In this document: piece after piece, positions 9,626-18,598 of the stretch | How positions within the stretch are numbered: position 1 is the first letter of the stretch | How the letters are laid out: the number at the start of each line of letters is the position of its first letter | NCBI GenBank assembly: GCA_910587515.1 | Contig: CAJULW010000040.1 | Location: 1 to 64,000 of the forward strand | Direction of reading: 5' to 3' | DNA from: an uncultured Duncaniella sp. | GTDB taxonomy: Bacteria > Bacteroidota > Bacteroidia > Bacteroidales > Muribaculaceae | DNA length: 64,000 nucleotides | Position numbers and translations under genes: made by a program | The notes under the pieces: generated by a model | The model's database searches: none | Told to the model about the DNA's origin: nothing | Seen by the model: the letters and a program-made list of their open reading frames with translations, nothing else

Positions 9626-10900
9626 TCATGCCTTCTTGTCGCGTATGATTGTCTGCTTACGGTCTGGCCCGATAGATACTATGGTTATAGGCGTGGCCAG
9701 TTCTTTCTCGAGGAAATCTATATAATCCTTGAATCTCTGCGGGAACTCCGATTCGCTCTGCATAGCGGTCATATCTGTTTTCCATCCCGGCAATGTCTTA
9801 TAGACTGGCTCAATGCTATCGTCTATCGAGAACGGGAACTGAGATGTTTCCTTTCCGTTGATCCTGTATGACACACATGCTTTGATCTCATCAAAATCGT
9901 CAAGCACATCGCTTTTCATCATAATAAGCTGAGTAACGCCGTTAAGCATGATAGCATAGCGTAAAGCGACAAGATCAATCCACCCACAGCGACGTTCGCG
10001 ACCTGTCACAGCTCCGTATTCATGTCCGAGATCACGTATGCGCTTACCTGTTGAATCAAAAAGTTCGGTAGGGAAAGGTCCACTGCCAACACGTGTGCAA
10101 TAAGCCTTGAAAATACCGAACACCTCTCCTATCTTATTGGGTGCGACACCAAGACCAGAGCACGCTCCAGCACTTATCGTATTTGAAGAAGTCACGAATG
10201 GATACGAGCCGAAATCAATGTCAAGCAAAGTTCCTTGGGCGCCCTCGCAAAGCACACTTTTCCCTTCACTCAACAATTTGTTTATCAAGAATTCGGAATC
10301 TACAATACCGAATCCCTTGAGATATACAATAGCATCCATCCACGTTTCCTCAAGTTTGTCAAGACCTTCAGGAGTGGAGCCAAGCGCTGAAAGCATATCA
10401 AGATGACGCTGTCGGAGAGCGGAATATTTCTCTTTAAAATTATGGAAGACGTCACCAAGACGCAGACCGTTACGCGAAATCTTATCGGTATATGTCGGGC
10501 CTATCCCTTTGCCTGTAGTCCCGATCTTCTTTCCTCCTTTGGCTTTTTCGTTGGCAGCATCCAAAAGTCTGTGAGTAGGCGTGATCAGATGAACCTTTTT
10601 TGAAATCTTAAGGATAGACCTCAGATCGACACCGCTCTTTTCAAGCTCTTCTGCTTCCTGACGAAACAAAACCGGATCAAGAACTACTCCGTTACCGATT
10701 ATATTGATTTGGCCGTGCTGAAAAATACCGGAAGGGATGGAACGGAGGACATATTTCTTCCCCTCGAATTCCAAAGTATGACCGGCATTGGGTCCGCCCT
10801 GGAAACGAGCCACCGCATCGTAACGAGGTGTCAGAACGTCTACCACCTTTCCTTTTCCCTCATCCCCCCACTGGAGACCGAGAAGCACATCAACTTTCAT
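9626..10900 (-). CDS. purA: Adenylosuccinate synthetase
   Basis: Joins IMP and aspartate using GTP, the first committed step to AMP. The diagnostic P-loop-like WGDEGKGK lies at residues 11-18, and further family blocks include GGPNAGHT, GTTGKGIGPTY, CEGAQGTLLDIDFG and GRERRCGWIDL. At 424 residues it is full length. The start codon is supported by the family N-terminus. It lies 37 bp downstream of the fur-family gene on the same strand, suggesting co-transcription. Confidence 0.98.
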   Translation of the reverse strand: MKVDVLLGLQWGDEGKGKVVDVLTPRYDAVARFQGGPNAGHTLEFEGKKYVLRSIPSGIFQHGQINIIGNGVVLDPVLFRQEAEELEKSGVDLRSILKISKKVHLITPTHRLLDAANEKAKGGKKIGTTGKGIGPTYTDKISRNGLRLGDVFHNFKEKYSALRQRHLDMLSALGSTPEGLDKLEETWMDAIVYLKGFGIVDSEFLINKLLSEGKSVLCEGAQGTLLDIDFGSYPFVTSSNTISAGACSGLGVAPNKIGEVFGIFKAYCTRVGSGPFPTELFDSTGKRIRDLGHEYGAVTGRERRCGWIDLVALRYAIMLNGVTQLIMMKSDVLDDFDEIKACVSYRINGKETSQFPFSIDDSIEPVYKTLPGWKTDMTAMQSESEFPQRFKDYIDFLEKELATPITIVSIGPDRKQTIIRDKKA

Positions 10901-10937
10901 TTTACTGCTATCTATATTTTAAACTGTGTAAATAATT

Positions 10938-11405
10938 TCATTCCTGTTTCCTCCGTCGTCCTCCACTACGGCAACGTGAACACAATCCATGGACAAATAG
11001 GTCGAAACCTGTCATGATGAAAGAAGGAAAACGTCTAAGTTTCATCTCTCTGGAAAATTCCGCATCCTTTATTTCACGAGTTCGCCCGCAATGGGTACAC
11101 ACAAGCGTCACATGTTCATTGTCCCTCCCTGCATATTCATACAGTTCCGAACTTCCGCTGCCTGGACGTCGACGCACAAGGCCGGCAGACTCAAATAGCC
11201 GAAGTGAATTATAAACTGTTCCGTGACTTAGATGGAATCCGTCGTCAGCAAGCGCGCTCAACAAAGAAGCGGACGTAAACGATCCGCGCAATCCCACGAT
11301 CTTCCCAAGTATCATCATTCGTTCGGGCGTCCGACGAAGATGATGCTGAGACAGAAAATGAAGCAGACGGCTTTCGGCTTCTGTTTTTCGCTTCTCTTCA
11401 TTCAT
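10938..11405 (-). CDS. Fur-family metal-responsive repressor
   Basis: A 155-residue winged-helix metalloregulator. The N-terminal DNA-binding half contains RRTPERMMIL and HGTVYNSLRLF. The C-terminal half has the structural zinc site Cys103/Cys106 (VCTHCGR) and Cys142/Cys145 (LCSRCRS), with His98 in NEHVTLVC. The metal sensed (Fe, Zn, Mn or peroxide) cannot be read from the sequence. The promoter lies so close to the start codon that the transcript looks leaderless. It precedes purA. Confidence 0.92.
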   Translation of the reverse strand: MNEEKRKTEAESRLLHFLSQHHLRRTPERMMILGKIVGLRGSFTSASLLSALADDGFHLSHGTVYNSLRLFESAGLVRRRPGSGSSELYEYAGRDNEHVTLVCTHCGRTREIKDAEFSREMKLRRFPSFIMTGFDLFVHGLCSRCRSGGRRRKQE

Positions 11406-11412
11406 CGATTGA

Positions 11413-11444
11413 CAAAATTACAATTCAATGCCATAATATCCAAA
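11413..11444 (-). promoter_or_regulatory. Promoter of the fur-purA unit
   Basis: On the minus strand: TTTG-N20-TAATTTTG, a full consensus match. The -7 element ends 7 nt before the ATG at 11405, leaving a leader of 0-3 nt. The site lies where an autoregulatory operator would be expected, but I do not see a clear Fur box. Confidence 0.72.
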
Positions 11445-11505
11445 TTTTACACACTGAAATTGAATGTCCGGATATTCCCTGAAAAATCAGCTTAAAACAA
11501 TATTG

Positions 11506-12540
11506 TCATCCGATGATACCTCGGGTCGTGAATATACGGAATATCAGATCTTTCAACAGGCCATATTCGTTCTGACGAGAACCTATACCTTTGCTTCGCG
11601 TATCAAATTCACGTATCGCAGAAATTATGTCTATCGTCTGTCGCACATTATAATTACCAGCGGCCTGCTCATAGCCCTTCAAAGCCCATGGCGAACGCAG
11701 TCCAAGAGCGTCCATATATCCGCTTTGAGACTTGTCCCTCGTATAATGATATATCAACAGATTTGAAAACTGATTGAAAAGAGATGACACTGTCATGACC
11801 GTCGGATTATTTTTGGGATTGTCAGCGAAATATCCTATTATCGAGAATGCCTTTGCAGCATTACGCTGATTGACGGCATCGATCAGCTCAAAATTATTAT
11901 AATCTTTAGACACACCGATGTTGCGCTCGACAGCCTCCGGTGTTACCATCGCTCCCGAGCCGAGAATAAGCGCAAGCTTGTCTATCTCATTGTACAAACG
12001 AGAAATGTCAGTCCCGATATAATCACGCAACATCGACAGAGATTTCACATCCACATTCAGCCCCTTTTCTTTTATAAGAGACGATATAACCGGAAGAATA
12101 TTTCTCTCGCTGAGACGCTTGGATTCAAATATCACACCATTTTTCTTTACAGACGCCAACAGCTCCTTTCCTTTAGCCTGCGCACCTCTACAACAAATCA
12201 CCAGTACTGTCGTAAGATTAGGCTGTGATACATAATGGTGCAACCTATTAAGCGCATCTGCACGCACCGTCTGCGCTTCTTTCACTATAACGACCTGACG
12301 TTCTGCCATCATCGGATAACGGTGACACACATCCATAACTGTCTCTATTCCCGATTCCGGCGCATACATAGTGTATAAATTAAAATCACGCTCATCTTCA
12401 GGGACAAGATTTTCAAAATCTTTAACAAGCTCGTCAATATAATAGCCCTCCTCTCCATGTAGCAAATAGACAGGCGCGATGGAAACTCTTGCGGCCAGTT
12501 GCCGCTTGAGTTCGGTGTATGTCGGTGTTGAAGATGACAT
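11506..12540 (-). CDS. holA: DNA polymerase III subunit delta
   Basis: Clamp-loader delta subunit, which opens the sliding clamp during replication. The 344-residue size, the YLLHGEEGYYIDELV opening with a degenerate P-loop, and the middle blocks (LRDYIGTDISRLYNEIDKLAL, shortened here; VSKDYNNFELIDAV) fit the family. The protein ends in the usual helical C-domain. It is transcribed alone, divergently from the HsdR-N gene. Confidence 0.9.
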   Translation of the reverse strand: MSSSTPTYTELKRQLAARVSIAPVYLLHGEEGYYIDELVKDFENLVPEDERDFNLYTMYAPESGIETVMDVCHRYPMMAERQVVIVKEAQTVRADALNRLHHYVSQPNLTTVLVICCRGAQAKGKELLASVKKNGVIFESKRLSERNILPVISSLIKEKGLNVDVKSLSMLRDYIGTDISRLYNEIDKLALILGSGAMVTPEAVERNIGVSKDYNNFELIDAVNQRNAAKAFSIIGYFADNPKNNPTVMTVSSLFNQFSNLLIYHYTRDKSQSGYMDALGLRSPWALKGYEQAAGNYNVRQTIDIISAIREFDTRSKGIGSRQNEYGLLKDLIFRIFTTRGIIG

Positions 12541-12578
12541 ATTTAATAGATATCAGTCTGGAATGGTGGTTTCCAAGA

Positions 12579-12609
12579 CAAATTTACACAATGTCGGTGA
12601 AATAGCAAA
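12579..12609 (-). promoter_or_regulatory. Promoter of holA
   Basis: Minus strand TTTG-N19-TAAATTTG, full consensus. It predicts a leader of about 32 nt. Confidence 0.7.
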
Positions 12610-12691
12610 GAAATCCTTTATCACATAGCCTAATAATCACAGGCATTCATTAACTTTGCCAAGCATTAAGATATCCAGAATCACAATCCAG

Positions 12692-13168
12692 ATGCACCAC
12701 AACAAAAACGAAAAAGCGATCTGTCCGTTAAACCTACCAATAGCCAAGCTCAATCTCCGCTCTGCAGCGAGAGGTACAGAGGTTTACGATCCTTTACGAA
12801 AACGATGGGTCACATTGACTCCGGAGGAATGGGTAAGGCAACACTTCACAGCGTTCATGACAAAAGAACTCGGATATCCGCCGTCCTTGATAGCCAACGA
12901 AATGTCCATCAGTCTTAACGGCACAAGCAAACGCTGCGATTCGGTTGTCTATAACCCTTATTTACGACCGGTGATGATTGTCGAATACAAAGCTCCCAAT
13001 GTGGCCATCACTCAAAAGGTCTTCGACCAGATAGCGCGCTACAACGTTGCTCTAAATGTAAAATATCTTGTTGTCTCAAACGGCATTAACCACTATTGCT
13101 GTGCGATCGACAATGATAATGGAGGCTTCAGGTTCCTGCATGACATCCCGTCATACCACGAACTCTGA
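12692..13168 (+). CDS. Stand-alone HsdR N-terminal-type nuclease domain protein
   Basis: A 158-residue protein equal to just the N-terminal endonuclease domain of type I restriction HsdR subunits, with no helicase domains. It has the family block DPLRKRWVTLTPEEWVRQHF and a PD-(D/E)XK core: Asp in RCDSVVYN and Glu-x-Lys in MIVEYKAP, followed by QKVFDQIARYN. The residues look intact, so it may cut or bind DNA. No hsdM or hsdS is near. I chose the ATG at 12692 because a -7 box (TAACTTTG, 12651-12658) overlaps the earlier ATG at 12656. Function unknown. Confidence 0.82.
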   Translation: MHHNKNEKAICPLNLPIAKLNLRSAARGTEVYDPLRKRWVTLTPEEWVRQHFTAFMTKELGYPPSLIANEMSISLNGTSKRCDSVVYNPYLRPVMIVEYKAPNVAITQKVFDQIARYNVALNVKYLVVSNGINHYCCAIDNDNGGFRFLHDIPSYHEL

Positions 13169-13226
13169 CTTTACCTATTTTTCAGCCCGAAAAAACATAT
13201 AAGGAAATTCCAAGCACCCCACCTGC

Positions 13227-14615
13227 CTAAACAGAGAGTAGTTCGCTCTCTATTTTCGCTATATCATCCTGTAATTTCTTTTCGAGAGGCATACGCTCGT
13301 CAATCAACCGACACGCATATAAGACAGTCGCATGCGTACGCGACAAGCGGGTTCCGATGGCTTTCAATGGCATCTTGGTGTGTTTTTTAGCAAGATACAT
13401 CACCATCTGACGGGCATCAGAAACTTCGCGTTTACGTGATTTGGTAAAAATCTGGTCGGGCTCTATATTGTAAAATTCGCTTACCTGACGCGCGATGGTC
13501 TCGAAATTGACAGTACGTTTATTGAGCTTTACCGAATTCGAGAGAACACGACGCGCAAGTTCTACGGATATATCTTTGTCAAGGAACGTGGCATGAGCCA
13601 ACAGCGAGACGACAACGCCTTCAAGTTCACGAATGCTCTCAGTCACATTAGACGCGATAAAATCCATCACCTCATTCGGCAGACAAAGACCGTCACGCAA
13701 AGTTTTCTGGCTCAGTACATCACGACGCAATTCTAAATCCGGTTTCTCAAGCTGGGCAGTCATACCCGATTTAAATCGGGACAACAAGCGATCCTGCATA
13801 CCCTCCATCTGTGAGGGACAGCAGTCACTCGACATAATGAGTTGTCTATGGTTCTGTTTCAGATGATTGAAAATATGATAGAAAGTCTTCTGTGTCTTGT
13901 CCTTTCCTATGAAATCCTGTATATCATCAATGATAAGGGTGTCGATGCTTTGATAGAAATTGATAAATTCGTTTACCTTACTTCGCTGTACCGCAGCGGT
14001 ATACTGGCTTTCAAAAAGGCGGGCTGTAATATACAGTACGCGCGCGCGAGGATTGCGTTCTTTTATTCTGATACCAATAGCCTGAATAAGATGGGTTTTT
14101 CCTACACCACACGGACCGAATACAAACAACGGATTGAATGTCTGCAATTTCGGGTCGTTGGCTATGGCCTCTCCAATAGAACGTGCAACTTTATTGCTAT
14201 GGCTTATACAATAATTTTCGAACGTATAATCCGGATTTAACTGAGAGTCTATGTCTTCAACCACCTGCTCTTTAAAAGGGTTGGAGGTCGCTCCAGGCAT
14301 AGGTCTTACAGCCTGACTGGGATGCGCACTACCTACAGCTATTTTACTTGTAGGGTCGTTCGCAACTATCGGATATTCATAGATCAGCCTTATCGACGGA
14401 CCGAATACTCTTTTAAGAGTCTTTCCGAGAACGTTGATATAACGTTCTTCCAATTGCTCTGCAAAGAATTCAGTGGGGCAATAAATAGTCAAAACATCAT
14501 TTTCAACCCGAAGAAAGGTCAACGGGCTGAACCACGATTTGAATTGTTCCGCAGGTATGATGTCACGAATTATCTCAAGACATTTGTCCCACTTTTTTGA
14601 ATATTCTTCTTGCAT
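13227..14615 (-). CDS. dnaA: Chromosomal replication initiator DnaA
   Basis: Binds DnaA boxes and opens the origin. Domain I (1-85) is followed by a linker, then the AAA+ domain with Walker A GPCGVGKT (167-174), Walker B LIIDDIQDF and sensor LSRF, then the domain IV helix-turn-helix with the signature SRTHATVLYAC. The 462-residue length is typical. It lacks dnaN or recF neighbours, as is common in Bacteroidetes. Convergent with the HsdR-N gene. Confidence 0.98.
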   Translation of the reverse strand: MQEEYSKKWDKCLEIIRDIIPAEQFKSWFSPLTFLRVENDVLTIYCPTEFFAEQLEERYINVLGKTLKRVFGPSIRLIYEYPIVANDPTSKIAVGSAHPSQAVRPMPGATSNPFKEQVVEDIDSQLNPDYTFENYCISHSNKVARSIGEAIANDPKLQTFNPLFVFGPCGVGKTHLIQAIGIRIKERNPRARVLYITARLFESQYTAAVQRSKVNEFINFYQSIDTLIIDDIQDFIGKDKTQKTFYHIFNHLKQNHRQLIMSSDCCPSQMEGMQDRLLSRFKSGMTAQLEKPDLELRRDVLSQKTLRDGLCLPNEVMDFIASNVTESIRELEGVVVSLLAHATFLDKDISVELARRVLSNSVKLNKRTVNFETIARQVSEFYNIEPDQIFTKSRKREVSDARQMVMYLAKKHTKMPLKAIGTRLSRTHATVLYACRLIDERMPLEKKLQDDIAKIESELLSV

Positions 14616-15064
14616 CGGTCAATTTTAGAAATAGAAGGCTGATATCATAACAAGCATAGTGTTTACTCCGGTGTGTACCTATTTTTCTTATATCTTGGGC
14701 TTGCCGAAATCATGCCAGGTCTGGATTGTCAACTTTTAGCTCTGTGATTGCAAATTTCCAAAAATCTTTTTTGAAAATCAAGGCCTTTTTTATTTGGAAT
14801 TTATAATATCTTTACACAAACCTGTAAGTCAATTCTTTATGACCTTTGCAGGCCACGTCTTCGACAAACTCCGAACAACAGCACATAAAACACTATGGCA
14901 CAATTGATTTCACAACAGTCTTAATATTAAATCAACATTAATAAACATATATTGGTTCATTACAAACCCATTGAAATTCGGCTATGTGCACAAATTTTCA
15001 AAGAGGCTTTATCAGACACCACTATTTATAACCATTATAAATAACATGATTTCTGACAAACCTT
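14616..15064. other. Intergenic region upstream of dnaA
   Basis: About 450 bp of AT-rich DNA with no convincing ORF. There is an AT palindrome TATTTATA...TATAAATA near 15024-15046. I see no cluster of TTATCCACA-type DnaA boxes, so no origin is called. Regulatory sequence for dnaA is expected here, but I found no full-consensus promoter. Confidence 0.4.
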
Positions 15065-15838
15065 CTACTTCAGCACTACGAATGTAAAATTTCTACCCGA
15101 ATTTAATCCTGACGCGCGAGCTGAATAGAATTTATCCGGATGACATTTTGTACACAAATCATTCTTGAAAGGCACAATACATGAACGAAACATCCCACGC
15201 GCCATAAGCAACGAATAGACATAGCCGGTCAAATCTATATTGGCCTTGCCTAATTTGCCACATCTGACAACATGTCGTTCTGGAAACAATGAAGCCACCT
15301 CCTCTCCGACCTCAAAACAATCCGCACATATCGACGGTCCGAAAAAAGCCTTCATCGACCGTATAGAGGCTCCGACAGCGACCATCTCATCCAAAAGCGC
15401 ATCAATGACACCGCCCAAAGCCCCGCGCCATCCGGCATGAGCGACGCCTGCGACTCCAGCTATCTCGTCAACGGCCACAACCGGAACACAATCAGCGGTC
15501 GAAACCCCGATTACCACATTTTTCATATCAGTAACCAAAGCATCCACACCCTCAATTTTCTCCACATCAACCGGAGTCCTACCTACATAGCTGACATTGG
15601 CCGAATGAATCTGACGCGGAACCGCCAATGACGCATCATCTATACCAAGATATTCTGTAAACTCTTTTCGACAAGCCAACACATGCCCAGGGTCATCACC
15701 TGTATAGTGGCACATATTAAAACCTCCATATGGAGAACTCATAACACTATCGACACCTCTTGAAGTGAACATTACCTTGCATGACGACGTGACATAAAGC
15801 GGATTCAGCCACGACGGATAATTTTCTGATTTTGCCAT
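15065..15838 (-). CDS. pgeF: Peptidoglycan editing factor PgeF (laccase-domain)
   Basis: YfiH/DUF152 family, proposed to remove wrongly incorporated amino acids from peptidoglycan precursors; family members are also reported with oxidoreductase or purine nucleoside activities. It shows the metal-site blocks: TADCVPVVAVDE, GVAHAGWRGALGGV with the conserved His, and FGPSICADCFEVG with the catalytic Cys, ending FYSARASGLNSGRNF. At 257 residues it is full length with no signal peptide. The EamA promoter overlaps its 5' end on the other strand. Confidence 0.9.
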   Translation of the reverse strand: MAKSENYPSWLNPLYVTSSCKVMFTSRGVDSVMSSPYGGFNMCHYTGDDPGHVLACRKEFTEYLGIDDASLAVPRQIHSANVSYVGRTPVDVEKIEGVDALVTDMKNVVIGVSTADCVPVVAVDEIAGVAGVAHAGWRGALGGVIDALLDEMVAVGASIRSMKAFFGPSICADCFEVGEEVASLFPERHVVRCGKLGKANIDLTGYVYSLLMARGMFRSCIVPFKNDLCTKCHPDKFYSARASGLNSGRNFTFVVLK

Positions 15839-15861
15839 CTGTTGATTTTATTATACTTTTG
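15831..15861 (+). promoter_or_regulatory. Promoter of the EamA transporter gene
   Basis: TTTG (15831-15834), 19 bp, TACTTTTG (15854-15861), overlapping the divergent pgeF start. The predicted leader is about 108 nt. Confidence 0.65.
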
Positions 15862-15974
15862 CCGGGATTTTACAAACGACGTGTTCCAAAAACATCACAC
15901 GACAGGCACGCTCTTAAAAATACGATCTGAAAATCTCCCCACCAAATTGCAAAAATACTAATTATCAACAAAAG

Positions 15975-16910
15975 ATGAAAGGTTCGAAATACAAAGGACA
16001 CATTGCCATGCTTGGCGCCAATATGATGTGGGGAATGATGGCTCCTATCGCCAAGATAGTAATGTCGACCGGAACCGTGTCCTCCCTTCTGCTCACCAAC
16101 TTCAGAATCATAGGAGCCGCCGCGCTCTTCTGGATAGCCTCATCATTTACTAAAAAACAACATGTACCGGCACGTGACCTATTGCTACTTGCCGGAGCCG
16201 GACTTCTCGGAATAGTGTTCAATCAAGGATGCTACATCAGCGGTGTTGGCCTCACATCGCCCGGGGAAGCTTCGATAATCACAACCACTATGCCTATATG
16301 GGTTATGCTGCTTGCAGCCATAATACTGAAGGAACCGATAACATGGAAAAAGGCTGGAGGTATAACCCTTGGAGCTGGAGGCGCACTACTTTTAGTGCTC
16401 GGAAGTTCACAGACCGTCATTAAAGGCAACAATCCTATGCTCGGTGACGTTCTCGTCCTTTCCGCACAACTCAGTTACGCTCTATATTTGACATTCTACA
16501 AAAATTTCATAAAGAAATATTCTGTTTTCACACTCATGAAATGGATGTTCACATTCGCTGCTGTATTCATTCTGCCGTTCTCCGTAAGTGAATGGATAAA
16601 AACCGATTGGGCTTCATTAACCTGTACAGAAATCGGAGGTGCGGCATATGTTGTAGTCGTAGCGACGTTCATAGCGTATATCTGCACAATGGTCGGACAA
16701 AAAAATCTTAGACCGACATTAGTCGGAATGTATAACTATGTCCAGCCCATAATAGCGTCATCCATAGGAATAGCCCTCGGACTCGATAAATTCACTCTGG
16801 TGAAAGTAATAGCCGTCGCATTTATATTTTCGGGAGTTTACCTTGTGACCATCAGTCGCTCAGCCGCCCAAGCGAAGCAAACCTCAGGTTTTACAGACGA
16901 AAAGGTATAG
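15975..16910 (+). CDS. EamA/DMT-family membrane transporter
   Basis: A 311-residue inner-membrane protein with ten hydrophobic segments in two EamA repeats of five, the second starting near LGDVLVLSAQLSYALY. Members export amino acids or other metabolites; the substrate cannot be inferred. N-terminal motif HIAMLGANMMWGMMAPIAK is typical. Its last 20 bp overlap the convergent TonB-domain gene. Confidence 0.9.
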   Translation: MKGSKYKGHIAMLGANMMWGMMAPIAKIVMSTGTVSSLLLTNFRIIGAAALFWIASSFTKKQHVPARDLLLLAGAGLLGIVFNQGCYISGVGLTSPGEASIITTTMPIWVMLLAAIILKEPITWKKAGGITLGAGGALLLVLGSSQTVIKGNNPMLGDVLVLSAQLSYALYLTFYKNFIKKYSVFTLMKWMFTFAAVFILPFSVSEWIKTDWASLTCTEIGGAAYVVVVATFIAYICTMVGQKNLRPTLVGMYNYVQPIIASSIGIALGLDKFTLVKVIAVAFIFSGVYLVTISRSAAQAKQTSGFTDEKV

Positions 16911-17331
16911 GCAAAATACAATATACCGGAACCGGAACATCATCAATGCTTCCGACAGTCCAATCCGGCATATTCGAAATAATCCTTACCGCCTCTCGGT
17001 TCAATGACTCTTCCACGCCACGAAGCACTGATATGTGAGACAACGATCCGTCCTCATTGACAACAAAACTACACAACACACGACCTTCTATCCCGGCCCG
17101 ATATGCTCGGGATGGATAGCGGCGTTCTCGGTTTATGAATTTGAGCATAGCGCTGTCTCCTCCTGGAAACTGGGGTTGAACATCGACACAATCATACTCA
17201 TAAACATTTATACACACCTTATTCCGGGATATATGCGTTACATTGGCAATCCGCTTTTGCTGAGCCACGACTGGAATAGCCAAAATTGTTATGAGAGAGA
17301 GGAGCAATGAGCGAAGTAAAGATCTTGGCAT
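16891..17331 (-). CDS. Secreted TonB C-terminal-domain protein
   Basis: A 146-residue protein with a cleavable-looking signal peptide (LLLSLITILAIPVVAQQ), a short linker and one TonB C-terminal domain (PQFPGGDSAMLKFI, YPSRAYRAGIEGRVLCSFVV, VLRGVEESLNREAVRII). It lacks the long N-terminal anchor and proline-rich spacer of a full energizing TonB, so it may be a periplasmic partner rather than a true energy transducer. The 3' ends of this gene and the EamA gene overlap by 20 bp, tail to tail. Confidence 0.85.
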   Translation of the reverse strand: MPRSLLRSLLLSLITILAIPVVAQQKRIANVTHISRNKVCINVYEYDCVDVQPQFPGGDSAMLKFINRERRYPSRAYRAGIEGRVLCSFVVNEDGSLSHISVLRGVEESLNREAVRIISNMPDWTVGSIDDVPVPVYCILPIPFRL

Positions 17332-17548
17332 AGAAAAATTGCTAATGTGACAATGGCAAAATTAGATATTGGCACCATACGGTGCAACTATTTTGTGATT
17401 GATTACAATTGTTTTTATTTTGTTGACATTTTAATCCATCAATCACCCAATCAGCCATAGAAAGTCTATTATTGGTAAGCACTCAGAATATAATAATGTG
17501 AAAACAGAGTCGTTCTATATAAGAAGTACCAGATACGCCCATAATCAC

Positions 17549-18598
17549 ATGCCATCATTCCGAAGAAAAAAAAACATACCGAGAAACGCTATAATCAGCT
17601 TATCAGCTATCGCCCTGCTTCTCTCATGCCCGCCAACGACGGATGCGCAAACTACAACTGATGCCTATAGCTTCCTCAATCTACCATCATCGACACTTGC
17701 ATACGGCCTCGGAGGAATAAACATCACAGCAATCGAGGACGACATAAACAGTATCGACCAAAACCCGGGGCTCCTTGGTTCGGAAATTGACATGCAGTTA
17801 GGCATAAATTACATGCGCTATATTGGTGACAGCAACTTTGCAGGAATAAAATTCGGTCATAGCGCAGGGGAGCATGGTGCTTGGGCAGCTGGTATACAAT
17901 ACTTCGGATACGGGAAAATCCACGGAGCGGACATAAATGGAATTCTGACCGGTGATTTTTCCCCAAAAGACATGGTTATCAATGGAATGTATGCCCATGA
18001 CATCAACGACAGATGGCGAGGTGGCATAAACCTTAAATTCATATATTCAAGCTATGATTCCTATTCAGCCATGGCATTGGCCACGGATTTAGGTGTGAAC
18101 TACTTCAATCCGGACAACAATCTATCCTTTTCCATAGTCGCGGCTAATCTCGGAGGACAACTCAAACGCTTTCATGAATCATACAACCGTCTCCCATTCG
18201 ACATAAGGATCGGGCTATCGAAATCATTCGGATCAATACCCATAATATGGTCCGTGACAGCATGGAACCTCACAAAATGGAACCTTCCGTTCTATGACAA
18301 CGGAGACGGTACAGATGGAAAAGCTCCACAAATAAAAGACTCTTTCGGCTCAAATCTTTTCAGACACCTTATTTTTTCGGCTGATTTCGTGCCGAGCGAA
18401 AAATTCCACATCGGTGTCGGATACAACTACAACACCCGCACAGATATGTCAACATATAAACGAAGTTTCTTATCCGGATTCTCGGCCTGCGCTGGCATAA
18501 ACGTAAGCAATTTCGGGGTCGGTGTAGCATTTTCACAACCACACACCGGCGCGACAACAATCATGCTGAACTTATCGACAAAATTATATGAATTCTGA
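17549..18598 (+). CDS. porQ: PorQ-like type IX secretion protein
   Basis: Predicted outer-membrane beta-barrel of the PorV/PorQ type used in type IX secretion and surface attachment. It has a signal peptide (about ISLSAIALLLSC to TTDAQ) and then the PorQ-like opening YSFLNLPSSTLAYGLGG, EDDINSIDQNPGLL and repeated amphipathic strands to the C-terminus. I chose the ATG at 17549; a GTG at 17498 would add 17 residues before the signal peptide. It overlaps cmk by 11 bp. The order porQ-cmk-ispH is also known from other Bacteroidales. Confidence 0.82.
   Translation: MPSFRRKKNIPRNAIISLSAIALLLSCPPTTDAQTTTDAYSFLNLPSSTLAYGLGGINITAIEDDINSIDQNPGLLGSEIDMQLGINYMRYIGDSNFAGIKFGHSAGEHGAWAAGIQYFGYGKIHGADINGILTGDFSPKDMVINGMYAHDINDRWRGGINLKFIYSSYDSYSAMALATDLGVNYFNPDNNLSFSIVAANLGGQLKRFHESYNRLPFDIRIGLSKSFGSIPIIWSVTAWNLTKWNLPFYDNGDGTDGKAPQIKDSFGSNLFRHLIFSADFVPSEKFHIGVGYNYNTRTDMSTYKRSFLSGFSACAGINVSNFGVGVAFSQPHTGATTIMLNLSTKLYEF

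Noticed and set aside
13233..13255. AGAGAG...CTCTCT hairpin with TTTT as a terminator of the HsdR-N gene
   Set aside because: The stem is short (6 bp), and it lies within the dnaA 3' end, so it may be coincidental.
14616..15064. Replication origin next to dnaA
   Set aside because: I see no cluster of DnaA boxes and no adjacent dnaN, and Bacteroidetes origins need not lie at dnaA.
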